From Actinoplanes octamycinicus (GTDB lineage: Bacteria; Actinomycetota; Actinomycetes; Mycobacteriales; Micromonosporaceae), in contig NZ_JACHNB010000001.1 in NCBI RefSeq assembly GCF_014205225.1, forward strand, positions 8,723,501-8,787,500: a stretch of DNA of 64,000 nucleotides. The letters are read 5' to 3'. The stretch's first letter is position 1. Every line of letters starts with the position of its first letter. The position numbers and the translations under genes were made by a program. Shown here piece by piece: positions 47,418-57,100 of this stretch. The notes under the pieces are model-generated. The model saw nothing but the letters and a program-made list of their open reading frames with translations. It made no database searches and was not told the DNA's origin.

Positions 47418-48264
47418 AGGTTGAAGCATTCCGCTGCGCATAATCGGAGTAGCAATTGTTCATCAACACATGTGTGGTCTTGGCCTCATCGGCGAGCGTG
47501 CGCAGTTTCGGCACCCACTCTGCAAGTTCCTCGGTGGAATAGCGATAGAGGAACTTCTCGTGGATGTCGTGACTCGTCCACTTGTCGCTATGCCCGTGGA
47601 AACGCACCACTGCCAGATCGGCGGTCGCGGTCACCACCGGCGGCACCGACGACTTGTGCCCCTGCGGCATGTCGACCGCGACGAACGGCAGCCGGTGGTT
47701 GCGCAGGAAGTCGAGCGTCTCGTCCTGGTTGCCACCGTCGAACCAGGAGGCGTTGCGGAACTCGAAGACCGGCCGCAGCGGCTTGCACCGGGCGGCCACC
47801 TCCAGCAGGTACTCCTTGTTGGACTTGCGGATGCCGAACCAGGGCGGGAACTGGAAGAGCAGCGCCCCGAGCTTACCGGCCTCGGCGAGCGGGTCCAGCG
47901 CGGTCAGGAACCGGCTCCAGACCTCCTCGTACGTCTGCGGCGGCAGATCCTGCGGGTAGACGTTCTTCTTCGTGGTCTCCGGCCGCAGGTCCTTGTAGAG
48001 CGCGGACACCTTGGTCGGATGCCCGGTCAACAGGCTGAACGCCTTGATGTTGAAGGTGAAGTCGTCCGGCGTGCGCTGCGCCCACAACCTCGTGGTCTGC
48101 TCGTTGGGCGGGCCGTAGTAGGTGGCGTCCACCTCGACCAGCGGGAACTGCCGGGCGTAGTACGCCAGGCGTTTCTCCGGGTTGTCCGCGGTCGACGGGT
48201 ACCACCCCGACGCGATCAGCGTCTTGTCGGTCCAGCCACAGGTCCCGATCCGGATGTTCGCCAT
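47392..48264 (-). CDS. DUF72-family protein, second paralogue
   Basis: A 290-residue member with IRIGTCGWTDKTLIASGWYP, FPLVEVDATYYGPPNEQT, FTFNIKAFSLLTGHPTKV, LGALLFQFPPWFGI, VFEFRNASWF and HVLMNNCYSDYAQRNA. It is longer than and clearly different from the convergent 246-residue paralogue, so this is an old duplication or separate acquisition rather than a recent copy. Codon use at the 3' end is less GC-biased where the two genes overlap. Confidence 0.92.
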   Translation of the reverse strand: MANIRIGTCGWTDKTLIASGWYPSTADNPEKRLAYYARQFPLVEVDATYYGPPNEQTTRLWAQRTPDDFTFNIKAFSLLTGHPTKVSALYKDLRPETTKKNVYPQDLPPQTYEEVWSRFLTALDPLAEAGKLGALLFQFPPWFGIRKSNKEYLLEVAARCKPLRPVFEFRNASWFDGGNQDETLDFLRNHRLPFVAVDMPQGHKSSVPPVVTATADLAVVRFHGHSDKWTSHDIHEKFLYRYSTEELAEWVPKLRTLADEAKTTHVLMNNCYSDYAQRNASTFMELLGDD

Positions 48265-48315
48265 GGGTTACCGGTGCCCGCCACCGCCCGCACGGAAACG
48301 GGCACCGGAAACGGC

Positions 48316-48738
48316 TCAGCTCGCCCGGCGCTCCCGGACCTGCTTGCAGTTCACACACGTGGTGGCCGATGGGAACACCTCGAGCCGCTCCACCGGGATC
48401 GGGTTGGAGCACCCCTCACAGTTCCCGTACGTCCCGTCCTCGAGGCGCTGCATCGCGTACTCCGCCTGGGTGCGACGGTCGAGGAGGGTGCGCAGCAGCG
48501 ACCCGGCGGCGTCCCGCTCCGCCGTCTTGGACCCGCTGTCGGCCTGGTCGTCGCCGGCCGAGTCGCCGATCTCGACCAGCCGCAGCCGGTGGCTCTGGGC
48601 GACCGCCTCTTCATACTCCGCGTCGAGCTCCTCGAACCTGGTCCGCAGGAGCACCCGGATCTGCTCGAGCTCCTCGGTCGAGCGTCCCTTCGCCGCGCTG
48701 GCGCCCTTACCGGCTACAACAGCACCGTTGACGAGCAT
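48316..48738 (-). CDS. DksA/TraR-type zinc-finger protein
   Basis: A 140-residue protein. A helical coiled-coil region (about 25-100: LEQIRVLLRTRFEELDAEYE) precedes a C4 zinc finger CEGCSNPIP...CVNCKQ near the C-terminus. It resembles the RbpA/DksA-like actinobacterial TraR family, which can bind RNA polymerase. ATG 48738 has AGGGGG 5 nt upstream. The frame continues to GTG 48885, but that stretch has AT-rich third positions and contains a TATGCT -10-like box, so it is the promoter/leader. Confidence 0.88.
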   Translation of the reverse strand: MLVNGAVVAGKGASAAKGRSTEELEQIRVLLRTRFEELDAEYEEAVAQSHRLRLVEIGDSAGDDQADSGSKTAERDAAGSLLRTLLDRRTQAEYAMQRLEDGTYGNCEGCSNPIPVERLEVFPSATTCVNCKQVRERRAS

Positions 48739-48915
48739 GTAGTCCCCCTGCCCTTCCCTAAGCCCCAGCCGGTGGGCGACTGGCTCAGCCTGTGGAGCCG
48801 CCTGATACCCACCGCCGGGGGTCCCAAACCGGGGCCCCCGCGAAAAAGTAACCGGAGCATAACTGTCAGTGGTCAGTTCCGCCACGGACTCAGCGAGCGG
48901 TTCTTGTGCCGACGA

Positions 48916-49548
48916 TCACCCGATCGCTGTGACCAGGGCCGGATGCCGGGGATCATCGACCCGGACGACCACGTCGGCGAAGGTTTGCGGGGCCACCTCG
49001 TCCGCATACCGGGCGAAGGCGGGCAGCGTCCAGCGGTCCGCCGGCGCGGTCCGCCGGTCCAGCGCGGCGGCCGAGACCGCAAGGTGGACGGTGAAGTCGA
49101 AGGGCAGCCCGGAGCCCAGCAGCAGCGGGCCGCTGACCAGCACGATCGCGGTGTCCGGCAGGTCGCGGTAGGGCTCCCGGGCGGCCCGGTCCACGGTCGC
49201 GTCCCAGAGACGGGTGACGATCCGGCCGGAGCCGCCCGGGCCGGCCGGGTCGAGCACCTCGCGGATCAGGCCGGCCTCGTCGAACCAGCCGGCGTAGAAC
49301 GAGTCCGGATTGGTCCGCCCGAACTCCAGGCGCAGCGAGGCGGGCCGCAGGAAGTCCCTGGTGTCGATGCGGACCGCCGGGCGGCCGCGGACCCGCAGCG
49401 GGTCGATCAGGGCGTCCGCGAGCCGGGCCGGATCGGCCGCGTCGGCGCCGTCCACGGCCACCCGGACCCTACTGTCGGATTCCCGACCGACCAGCCGATC
49501 GGCGAGATCCTCGACGAGCACGGGGAACGAGACGGGGGTGGCGCGCAT
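48916..49548 (-). CDS. Uridine kinase-like protein with a lost P-loop
   Basis: A 210-residue protein of the uridine kinase-like P-loop family. The fold landmarks are present: RVRVAVDGADAADPARLAD at the P-loop position, IDTRDFLRPASLR, SFYAGWFDEAGL, IVLVSGPLLL and FDFTVHLAVSA. The Walker A lysine and GKS/T are missing: the loop reads GADAADPARL where active relatives have a GKT/S. It is therefore probably not an active kinase, or it uses another mechanism. It follows the winged-helix regulator by 3 bp and is cotranscribed with it. Confidence 0.8.
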   Translation of the reverse strand: MRATPVSFPVLVEDLADRLVGRESDSRVRVAVDGADAADPARLADALIDPLRVRGRPAVRIDTRDFLRPASLRLEFGRTNPDSFYAGWFDEAGLIREVLDPAGPGGSGRIVTRLWDATVDRAAREPYRDLPDTAIVLVSGPLLLGSGLPFDFTVHLAVSAAALDRRTAPADRWTLPAFARYADEVAPQTFADVVVRVDDPRHPALVTAIG

Positions 49549-49551
49549 GCC

Positions 49552-50106
49552 TCAATCGTGCGGCATGACCGTGATCCGGGCCTCGTCGGCCAGCCGATAG
49601 CCCACTCCGTAGACGGTGGTCACCGCGGGCACGCTGGCGCCCAGCTTGAGCCGCAGCCGCCGGACGTGCACGTCGACCGTGCGCTCCCCAGCCCGCTCGT
49701 AACCCCACACCCCGGCCAGCAGCTGGGCCCGGCTGAACACCCGGCGCGGCCGCTCGGCCAGGTAGAGCAGCAGGTCGAACTCGAGCCGGGTGAGCGGCAC
49801 CGGCTCGCCGTCCAGCAGCACCTGGCGGGAGCCGGTGAGCAGCCGCACCTCGGGACCACTGGGGATCGGCTCGGGATCCGGCTCGACCGGCGCCGCGGCC
49901 GACTCGACGGTCACCGTGCCGCGGCTGAGCTCGACCAGCTCACGGACGGCGGCCAGCAGCCGGTGCGCCTGTGGGGACACCGCGTCCCCGGTGAGCGGGA
50001 TGGCGAGCGTCACGGTCAGCGCCGGCTCGGGACGCCGGCTGGTCGAGCCACGGCCCGGACCCGCTGAACGACGATCGGCACGCGGCGACAATGCGCTGAC
50101 CGGCAT
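49552..50106 (-). CDS. Winged-helix regulator (OmpR/PhoB-type C-terminal domain, no receiver)
   Basis: A 184-residue protein. The DNA-binding domain is at about 85-175 ([59 protein letters not shown]). The N-terminal 80 residues have no receiver signature (no phosphoacceptor Asp segment), so it is an orphan regulator not controlled by simple phosphorylation. ATG 50106 lies after GGGGGATC. It forms a two-gene unit with the degenerate kinase-like gene. Confidence 0.88.
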   Translation of the reverse strand: MPVSALSPRADRRSAGPGRGSTSRRPEPALTVTLAIPLTGDAVSPQAHRLLAAVRELVELSRGTVTVESAAAPVEPDPEPIPSGPEVRLLTGSRQVLLDGEPVPLTRLEFDLLLYLAERPRRVFSRAQLLAGVWGYERAGERTVDVHVRRLRLKLGASVPAVTTVYGVGYRLADEARITVMPHD

Positions 50107-50385
50107 TGATTGATCCCCCAAGAATTTGCAGCGGCAAGCGAATATGCTCGATCGCTGAGGAACTTCACGACCCCCCATGATCCCCATCGCCGTGAATACC
50201 TCACCGTAGGCAAAGCGGGCCTGATATTTCCGGTCGTCCGCTTTGCGGGTCAAGCCGCGATCCACAGTGTGAGAAAGATGTTCCATATTGTTCCCGGTAA
50301 CACGAATGCATTCCGGGAACGTTTTCTGTCAGCCGCATTAAGCATTGCCGAACGCCATGCGGCTGACCTGGGCCGGAGCACAGCG

Positions 50386-50416
50386 AAGGGGCGCCGCGAA
50401 ATCCGCGGCGCCCCTT
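50386..50416 (-). terminator. Terminator of secA2
   Basis: A 13-bp stem AAGGGGCGCCGCG/CGCGGCGCCCCTT with a 5-nt loop, 23 bp after the secA2 stop. The region 50107-50385 is the AT-richer promoter area of the winged-helix gene and contains no gene. Confidence 0.88.
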
Positions 50417-50438
50417 AGTCGTACAAACTCAGGTGAAA

Positions 50439-52730
50439 TCAGCCACCCGCGGTGAGCCGGCGGCCCACCGCGGCGATCAACCGGTCCAGCTCGGAGCCGA
50501 ACGGGTTGTCGTGCACCAGATAGGTCCAGGTCGCACTCGGCCGGACGATCTCCGCCCGGTCCGGCTGCCAGCCGTCGCTGAGGTCGACCTCCTCGAACGT
50601 CTCGATGGTCCGCTCCTCGACCTTGGTCAGCAGGTCCTGGAAGGCCGGCACCGCGGACCGGTGGAACTCGTCCAGCGGGTCCAGCTTGCCCAGCGCCCGC
50701 AGGTGCACGCCCTCCCGCACCTCGGACAGGTACGCCAGGTGGTCGGCCCAGAGCCGGTCCAGGTGGTAGAGCGCGATCGCCCGGGCCGAGTCGGAGAGCA
50801 CGTCCTCGTCGGTCTCCTTGGCCTTCTCCGACGACTTCTCCAGCAGCATGATCGCGGCCACCTCGGAGGTGAGCAGCCGCTCCCGGCGCTCGGCCAGCAG
50901 CAGCCGCTGCTGCTCGATCACCACGCTGTACCGCCAGGTGTTGCGGTGGATCTCGTGGTTGACGCCCTCGGCGACCCGCTGGGCGTGCTCGACCGCGTAG
51001 TCCACCTGCGGGTCGTGCACCACGCCGTCCATGTCCATCCGCGGCGAGGCCGGCAGGATGTCGCCGGCGTGCCGGGTGACCAGCTCGTCCTCCAGGCTGA
51101 CGAAGAACACCGAGGCGCCCGGGTCGCCCTGCCGGCCGGCCCGGCCACGCAGCTGGTCGTCGACCCGGCGGCTGTCGTGCCGGCCGGCGCCGATCACGTA
51201 GAGCCCGCCCAGCTCGACCACCCGGTCCCGGTCGGCCTCGTCGCTGCCGCCCAGCCGGATGTCGACACCGCGGCCGGCCATCTGGGTGGAGACGGTGACC
51301 GCGCCGATCGCGCCGGCCTCCGCGATGATCGCCGCCTCCTCGGCGTCGTTCTTCGCGTTCAGCACGTTGCACGGCACGCCGGCCTTGGCCAGCTGCGCGG
51401 CGAGCGTCTCGGAGGCCTGCACGTCCAGGGTCCCGATCAGCACCGGGCGACCCTTGTCGTGCGCGATCTTGATCTCCTCGACCAGCGCCTCGTCGCGGGT
51501 CTCGTGCGCCGAGTAGATCCGGTCCGGGTCGTCCTCGCGGATGTTCGGCGTGTTCGAGGGCACCACCGCGACCTCGAGCTTGAAGTACTCCCGGAGCTGC
51601 TCGCCGACGTGCACCGCGGTCGCGGTCATCCCGCAGACGGTGGCGTAGAGCGCGATGTACGCCTGCACCGTGATGGTGTTCAGCACCTCGCCCTCGGCGG
51701 TCGCGGACAGCCCCTCCTTGGCCTCCACGGCCGCCTGCAGGCCGTCCGGCCAGCGACGGCGCTGGGCCACCCGGCCGCGCATCTCGTCGATCAGCTCGAC
51801 GCCGCCGTTGCGGACGATGTAGTCCACGTCGCGGCGCAGCAGGGCGTGCGCGTGCAGCGCCACGTTCACCGCGGACAGGTGCTCGACCTGGTCGTCCGCG
51901 TACAGGTCGACGCCGCCGAGCTGCTCCTCGACGTTCTTCAGGCCGGCCTCGGTGAAGGCCACGCTGCGGCCGTCCTCGGCCACCTCGTAGTCCTTGCCCT
52001 TGCGCAGCGTCTTGACCAGCGCGGCGGCCTCGTGCACCGGGTCGCTCTCGGTCGACGTCGAACCGGCCAGCACCATCGGCACCCGGGCCTCGTCGATCAG
52101 GATCGAGTCGGCCTCGTCGACGATCGCGGTGGCCAGGTCGCGCTGCACCCGGTCGGCCACGTCGGTGACCAGCTGGTCGCGCAGGTAGTCGAAACCGGCC
52201 TCGGAGACCGACACGTAGGTGACGTCGGCGGCGTACGCCTCGCGCCGCTCCTCCGGGGTCATCGACTCGGTCACCGAGCCGACGGTCAGGCCGAGCAGCG
52301 TGTAGATCGGCTCCATCCACTCGGCGTCGCGCTTGGCCAGGTAGTCGTTGACGGTCAGCACGTGCACCGGGCCGTTGCCCAGGCGGGTGTGGCCGTACGC
52401 GGCGATCGTGGCGGTGAGCGTCTTGCCCTCACCGGTGGCCATCTCGGCGACCCGGCCGTCGAGCAGGGCCATCGCGCCGAGCAGCTGGACGTCGTACGGC
52501 CGCTGGCCGATCGCGCGGAACGCCGCCTCCCGGCCGATCGCGCAGATCTCGGTATAGTCGGAGGCCTCGCGGGCGGCGTCGGTCAGCGCCGCGTCGTCCA
52601 GCTCCTTCAGCGCCTCCTCGCGGGCCTCGATCGGCTCCAGGCGCTTCGACAGCGGGCCGAGGTCCACAGTCGTGCCCGGGCGCTGCAAAAACTTGCGGAA
52701 TCGGTTCTTGAATCGCTGCGACACACCCAT
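50439..52730 (-). CDS. secA2: Accessory preprotein translocase ATPase SecA2
   Basis: A 763-residue SecA ATPase, shorter than housekeeping SecA1 (usually above 900). Motifs: ATGEGKTLTATIAA (Walker A), VLTVNDYLAKRDAEWM, VDEADSILIDEARVP (DEAD-like), STQMAGRGVDIRLGG and QLRGRAGRQGDPG. The C-terminal zinc finger/SecB tail of SecA1 is absent. Actinobacterial SecA2 drives export of a small set of proteins together with the canonical SecYEG channel. ATG 52730 gives MGVSQRFKNRFRKFLQRPG, the usual N-terminus. It is divergent from the STAS-HATPase gene. Confidence 0.95.
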   Translation of the reverse strand: MGVSQRFKNRFRKFLQRPGTTVDLGPLSKRLEPIEAREEALKELDDAALTDAAREASDYTEICAIGREAAFRAIGQRPYDVQLLGAMALLDGRVAEMATGEGKTLTATIAAYGHTRLGNGPVHVLTVNDYLAKRDAEWMEPIYTLLGLTVGSVTESMTPEERREAYAADVTYVSVSEAGFDYLRDQLVTDVADRVQRDLATAIVDEADSILIDEARVPMVLAGSTSTESDPVHEAAALVKTLRKGKDYEVAEDGRSVAFTEAGLKNVEEQLGGVDLYADDQVEHLSAVNVALHAHALLRRDVDYIVRNGGVELIDEMRGRVAQRRRWPDGLQAAVEAKEGLSATAEGEVLNTITVQAYIALYATVCGMTATAVHVGEQLREYFKLEVAVVPSNTPNIREDDPDRIYSAHETRDEALVEEIKIAHDKGRPVLIGTLDVQASETLAAQLAKAGVPCNVLNAKNDAEEAAIIAEAGAIGAVTVSTQMAGRGVDIRLGGSDEADRDRVVELGGLYVIGAGRHDSRRVDDQLRGRAGRQGDPGASVFFVSLEDELVTRHAGDILPASPRMDMDGVVHDPQVDYAVEHAQRVAEGVNHEIHRNTWRYSVVIEQQRLLLAERRERLLTSEVAAIMLLEKSSEKAKETDEDVLSDSARAIALYHLDRLWADHLAYLSEVREGVHLRALGKLDPLDEFHRSAVPAFQDLLTKVEERTIETFEEVDLSDGWQPDRAEIVRPSATWTYLVHDNPFGSELDRLIAAVGRRLTAGG

Positions 52731-52879
52731 GGCGCGCAACGGTACTTTATTTCGCTGACGGCCATCGGCCGGACTCCCACGTGCCGCCCCCACGAGATTC
52801 CGCCCGGCCCGGTGGTTTGCCCCCCGGTGACGCCGGGCACCTGCTGTGACGACAGCCCACCGTCAGGGGAGGGGGACCG

Positions 52880-53617
52880 ATGCCCAGCCAGCTGGTCTGC
52901 CGGCCGGAACGGGACCTCCCGGTGGCGGTGCTGACCGTCAGCGGCACCCTGGACCGGCTCACCGGCGACGCACTCGGCGTCGCGGTCCGCCGTAGCCTGG
53001 CCGGACAACCGGTGAAACTGCTGCTCGACGTGACCCGATTAAGGGTGGCCGACCCGATCGCCTTCGGCACGTTCGGCTCAGTGGTCTGCCAGACCGCCGA
53101 GTTCCCGAACGTGCCGATCGTCGTCTGCGGCGCCGACCCGGGCACGTCCGCCGCGCTCGCCGCCACCCCGGACTGCGCCGGCGTCGAGATGGCGGTGGAC
53201 TGCGAGGCCGCCCTGGCCGAGGCGACCACCGAGCCGGCGCCGGACACCATCCGGGTCCGCCTGCGCCCGGTCCCGGAAGCCTGCCGCCAGGTCCGCAACC
53301 TGGTCGACCAGGCCTGCGCCCGCTGGCAGCGCACCGAGTTCGCCGCGACCGCCACGCTGATCGCCACCGAGCTGGTCGCCAACGTGGTCCGGCACGCCCA
53401 CACCACCATGGAGTTCACCCTGGCCGTCCGCGACGGCCGCCTCACCATGGCGGTCCGCGACGGCAGCCGCACCATGCCCCGCCAGCTCGACCCGGGCCTC
53501 ACCGACTCCGGCGGCCGCGGCCTCCGCCTGGTCCGCGAACTCTCCGCCGCCTGGGGCGTCCTCCCGATCACCGACGGCAAAATCGTCTGGACCCACCTGA
53601 TCCCCGCCCTGACCTGA
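52880..53617 (+). CDS. STAS-HATPase fusion protein (anti-sigma/regulatory kinase-like)
   Basis: A 245-residue protein. The N-terminal 115 residues have STAS (anti-sigma-factor antagonist) character: VAVLTVSGTLDRLTGD and VKLLLDVTRLRVADPIAFG, with no Ser at the usual phosphorylation turn. The C-terminal 130 residues are an RsbW-like HATPase domain, with TATLIATELVANVVRHAHT (N box) and SGGRGLRLVRELSAAWG (G box). Fusing antagonist-like and kinase-like parts on one chain is unusual and suggests self-contained partner switching. AGGGGAGGGGG precedes the ATG. No sigma factor gene is near. Confidence 0.88.
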   Translation: MPSQLVCRPERDLPVAVLTVSGTLDRLTGDALGVAVRRSLAGQPVKLLLDVTRLRVADPIAFGTFGSVVCQTAEFPNVPIVVCGADPGTSAALAATPDCAGVEMAVDCEAALAEATTEPAPDTIRVRLRPVPEACRQVRNLVDQACARWQRTEFAATATLIATELVANVVRHAHTTMEFTLAVRDGRLTMAVRDGSRTMPRQLDPGLTDSGGRGLRLVRELSAAWGVLPITDGKIVWTHLIPALT

Positions 53618-53912
53618 CCCCCGGCCTGACCTGCCCCCCGGCCTGACCTGGCCGCCTGCCTGACCTGATCCCCGCGAAACTCAACCGCCGCCACCGGGGA
53701 TCCGCCTGCACCCGCCGTTTCCCGCACGGCCGCCCCTCGCTGCCGCTTCGCTCAAAACCGCCAGCGCTGCCGCAACGTTCCTGGTCCACTCACGGCCGCC
53801 CCTCGCTGCCGCAACGATCCCTGGTCCGCTCACGGCCGCCCCTCGCTGCCGCAACGATCCCTTGTTCGCTCACGGCCGCCCCTCGCTGCCGCGATGTTGC
53901 CGGTTTGCTCAC
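53618..53912. repeat. Short tandem repeats downstream of the STAS-HATPase gene
   Basis: First, CCCGGCCTGACCTG-type units of about 20 bp repeat three to four times (53609-53670). Then CACGGCCGCCCCTCGCTGCCGC occurs at 53791, 53831 and 53871 with a 40-bp period, plus a diverged copy at 53725. No gene is supported in 53618-54123. Confidence 0.75.
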
Positions 53913-54123
53913 GGATGCCTTTTTTGTACGGCCTCGGGCCCGGACAGGCGCAGCTGCCCCTCCCGTGGCTGCCCGCGACCGCCGCCGGACACCGGACCGC
54001 CCGGCGACCGCCGGGCGGAGCAGGTGCGCACGGTCCCGAGTGACCCTCCACCGGCAGACTCCACCTCAGGTGACCACCGGCGCCATCACCCCCGATTACG
54101 CCGGGACCGGAACGCCCGAGGCA

Positions 54124-57100
54124 CTACTGGCGACGCGGCAGGCCGCTCGGGGCGCTGGCCGGGTCTTCCGGACCGTCCTCGGACGGCAGGGACGCCGGGC
54201 GGGCGGCCAGCGAAGGCGCTCCCCGGCCCGGGAGGCCGGAGGGTGCGTTCGATTCGTCCATCGGCGCACCGGACGACTCCGCGACCGGAGCGGCCGGGCT
54301 GTGCTGGCCCATGTCCGGCGGCTGCAGCCCGGAACGCACGATGCCCGGCCCGGGCGTGGGCGGGTTGTGCTGCCCCATGTCCGGCGCTTGCAGCCCGGAA
54401 CGAGGCGCAGCTGCCCCCGACGACGGCGGGTTGTGCTGCCCCATGTCGGGCGGCTGCAGCCCGGAACGCACGATGCCCGGCCCGGGCGTGGGCGGGTTGT
54501 GCTGCCCCATGTCCGGCGCCTGCAGCCCGGAACGAGGCGCCCCCGGACTCTGCTGCCCCATGTCCGGAGCCTGCAGTCCTGGCCGCGCCTGCCCCATGTC
54601 CGGAGCCTGCAGTCCCGACCCGGCCAGCCCGCTGCCCGGAGCCTGAAGTCCCGGCCCCGCCAGCCCGCTGCCCGGAGCCTGAAGTCCCGGCCCCGCCAGC
54701 CCGCTGCCCGCAGCCTGAAGTCCCGGCCCCGCCAGCCCGCTGCCCGCAGCCTGAAGTCCGGGCCGCGCCTGCCCCATGTCCGGAGCTTGCAGCCCCGGGC
54801 GCGCCTGGCCCATGTCCGGCGGCTGCAGGCCGGGATGGGCCGCCCCCGCCGGGACGGGAGCCAACGGCGGGTTCTGCTGCCCCGCAGCCGGCATCTGCCC
54901 GGTCATCACCGCCGCGGACGGCAGGAAGTCCCCACCGGCTCCACCCGGCCCCGCCGCAGCGCCTGGCGAGCCCGGATGGCCCATCGAGCCCGTTCCCTGG
55001 CCGCCGGCGACACCCGGCCCACCGGCCTGCCCGATCGGCATCGCCGGAGCACCCGGCTGCCCGGCCGGAGCGCCCTGTCCGCCCAGCTGCCCGGCCGACA
55101 TCCCGGCGCCGGGCTGCCCCATCGGAGAACCTTGCCCGCTCGGCGTTCCTGAAGCACCAGGCTGCCCCAACGGCGCCACCTGACCACCGGCCGAACCCAT
55201 CGGCGCGCCCGAAACGCCCGCCTGCCCCAACGGCGCGCCCGGGAGGCCCGCCTGCCCCAACGGCGCACCAGGGATACCCGGCTGGCCCATCGGCGCATTC
55301 GGAACGCCCGGCTGGCCCGTGGGGGTGCCTTGCGCACCCGGCTGGCCCATCGCAGCCATGTCCTGGGCGCCGGGCTGCGGCATCGGCGGCTGTCCCGCTC
55401 CCGGCGTCATCGGCTGACCGGGCGGCATCATCGGCGCTGGTCCACCGGCCATCGGCATACCGGCCGGACGTGCCGAGCGGGTGAACCGTGGCGCGTCCAG
55501 CGGACTGTTCTGCTGGCTGTAGCCGGACGCCGCGGCCGGCGCCCCGCCCCCGACAGGCTGCCCCATCGGAGCCGCCCACGGCGCCGGCGCCCCGTCACCC
55601 GGAGCCCCCTCAGCGGGAGCGCCCGCCATCAGCCCATCCGGCCCCCCGGGCATCAGCCCACCCGGAGCGCCCGCCGCCGATCCACCCGGAGAGCCTGACA
55701 TCGATCCGCCCGGAACGCCCGGCATCGGTCCGCCCGGAGCACCGGCCATTGACCCACCCGGAGTCCCCGCCAACGCCCCACCCGGAACGCCGGGCATCGA
55801 GCCACCCGGAGCGTCGGACATCGGTGCCGGTCCCGGCGAGGGAACCGCGTCGGCTCCCGGAGCCGGCCAAGCGGGGTTCGCCGGAGATTCGGTCGGTGCA
55901 GAGGTAGCCCACGGCGGCACACCCGAGACCGGACCGACCGCCTGCGCCGGACTCGCCAGCTCAGCCGGCGGCCACGGAAGCGCCCCAGTCCCCGCACCGC
56001 CGGCAGGCCCGCCCTGCTCCTGCACCCCCGCGAGCCCACCGAGTCCGCCCAACCCGCCAGGACCGCCAGGCCCACCGGTCCCGATGGAACCGGTAGACCC
56101 AGTGGGACCGCCGAGCCCGGCGGCACCGGCCAGCCCGGAAGGACCGCCCAGCCCACCGGGACCGGCATCCTCCGACGCCGCGGCAAGCCCGCCCAGCATG
56201 CCCATCCCCAACCGGCCGAGCGACCCGGCATCACTGGAAGCGTCATCAGACCCGGCCGAGCCGCCGCCCAGCCGGGCGCCACCCAACCCCATCGGCGCCT
56301 CAGCGCCGCCGGACACGGCTGCTCCCGGACCTTCCTCCGCCGGAGGCCAGGGCCGCAGCCCACCGGAGGCCGTCTCGGTCCGCTCAGCCGGCGGCCACGA
56401 TCGAACGGGAGCCGCACCGGCCTCCTCGGAAGCCGGCGGCCACGGCCGCAATCCCGCACCAGAACTGTCCCCGCCAGCCGCCCCGGAAGCCGAACCCACA
56501 CCGCCCTGCGGCGCCGATCCGGACGGCCCAGCCTCGGCACCACCCTCAGCGGGCGGCCAAGCCTTCAGCCCACCCCCGGACCCCAGCCCGGAAAGCCCCG
56601 ATCCCAGCCCTGCGGACAGCCCCGAACCGGACCCGGCCGACGGCCCGGAGCCCGGCCCGGCCGACGGCCCGGAGCCCGGCCCAGCCGACGGCCCCGAACT
56701 CAGCCCGGCCGACGGCCAGTCCCGCCCTTCGTCCGGCCGCCCGGAAGCATCGGGCGAGGCCGGCGCCGCATGCGCCCCCTCGCTCCGTTTCCCACTGCCC
56801 AGCCCGCCACCGGTGGCCACCGGCTCGTCCCCTGGCGGCCAGGCGCGCAGCTCACCGGCTTCCGTCCCCGACTCGCCGGAACTCCCGTGCCGCCCGGCCC
56901 GCGCCGTCAGCCCACCGGCTCCGGGCGCCCCGTTGACCCCGCCGCCGACCGGCGGAAAGCCCGGCCCAGCATTGTTCCCGGCGGCTGGGGCCGGCGCGGC
57001 GTTCGCCCGCGGCAACCCGCCCAGCCGGGACTCCGTCCACGACTCCCCCGCCACCCAGGGCCGCGTCCCGGTCGGCTCGGTGGCCCAGCTCGGCAACTCC

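Noticed and set aside
48739..48885. 49-residue N-terminal extension of the DksA/TraR-type protein
   Set aside because: Its third positions are AT-rich and it includes a -10-like TATGCT, so it is leader/promoter rather than coding.
53862..55484. 540-codon Pro/Arg/Cys-rich plus-strand frame
   Set aside because: It mirrors the repeat protein on the minus strand. The minus frame has the conserved head, a ribosome site and a consistent start; the plus frame has none.
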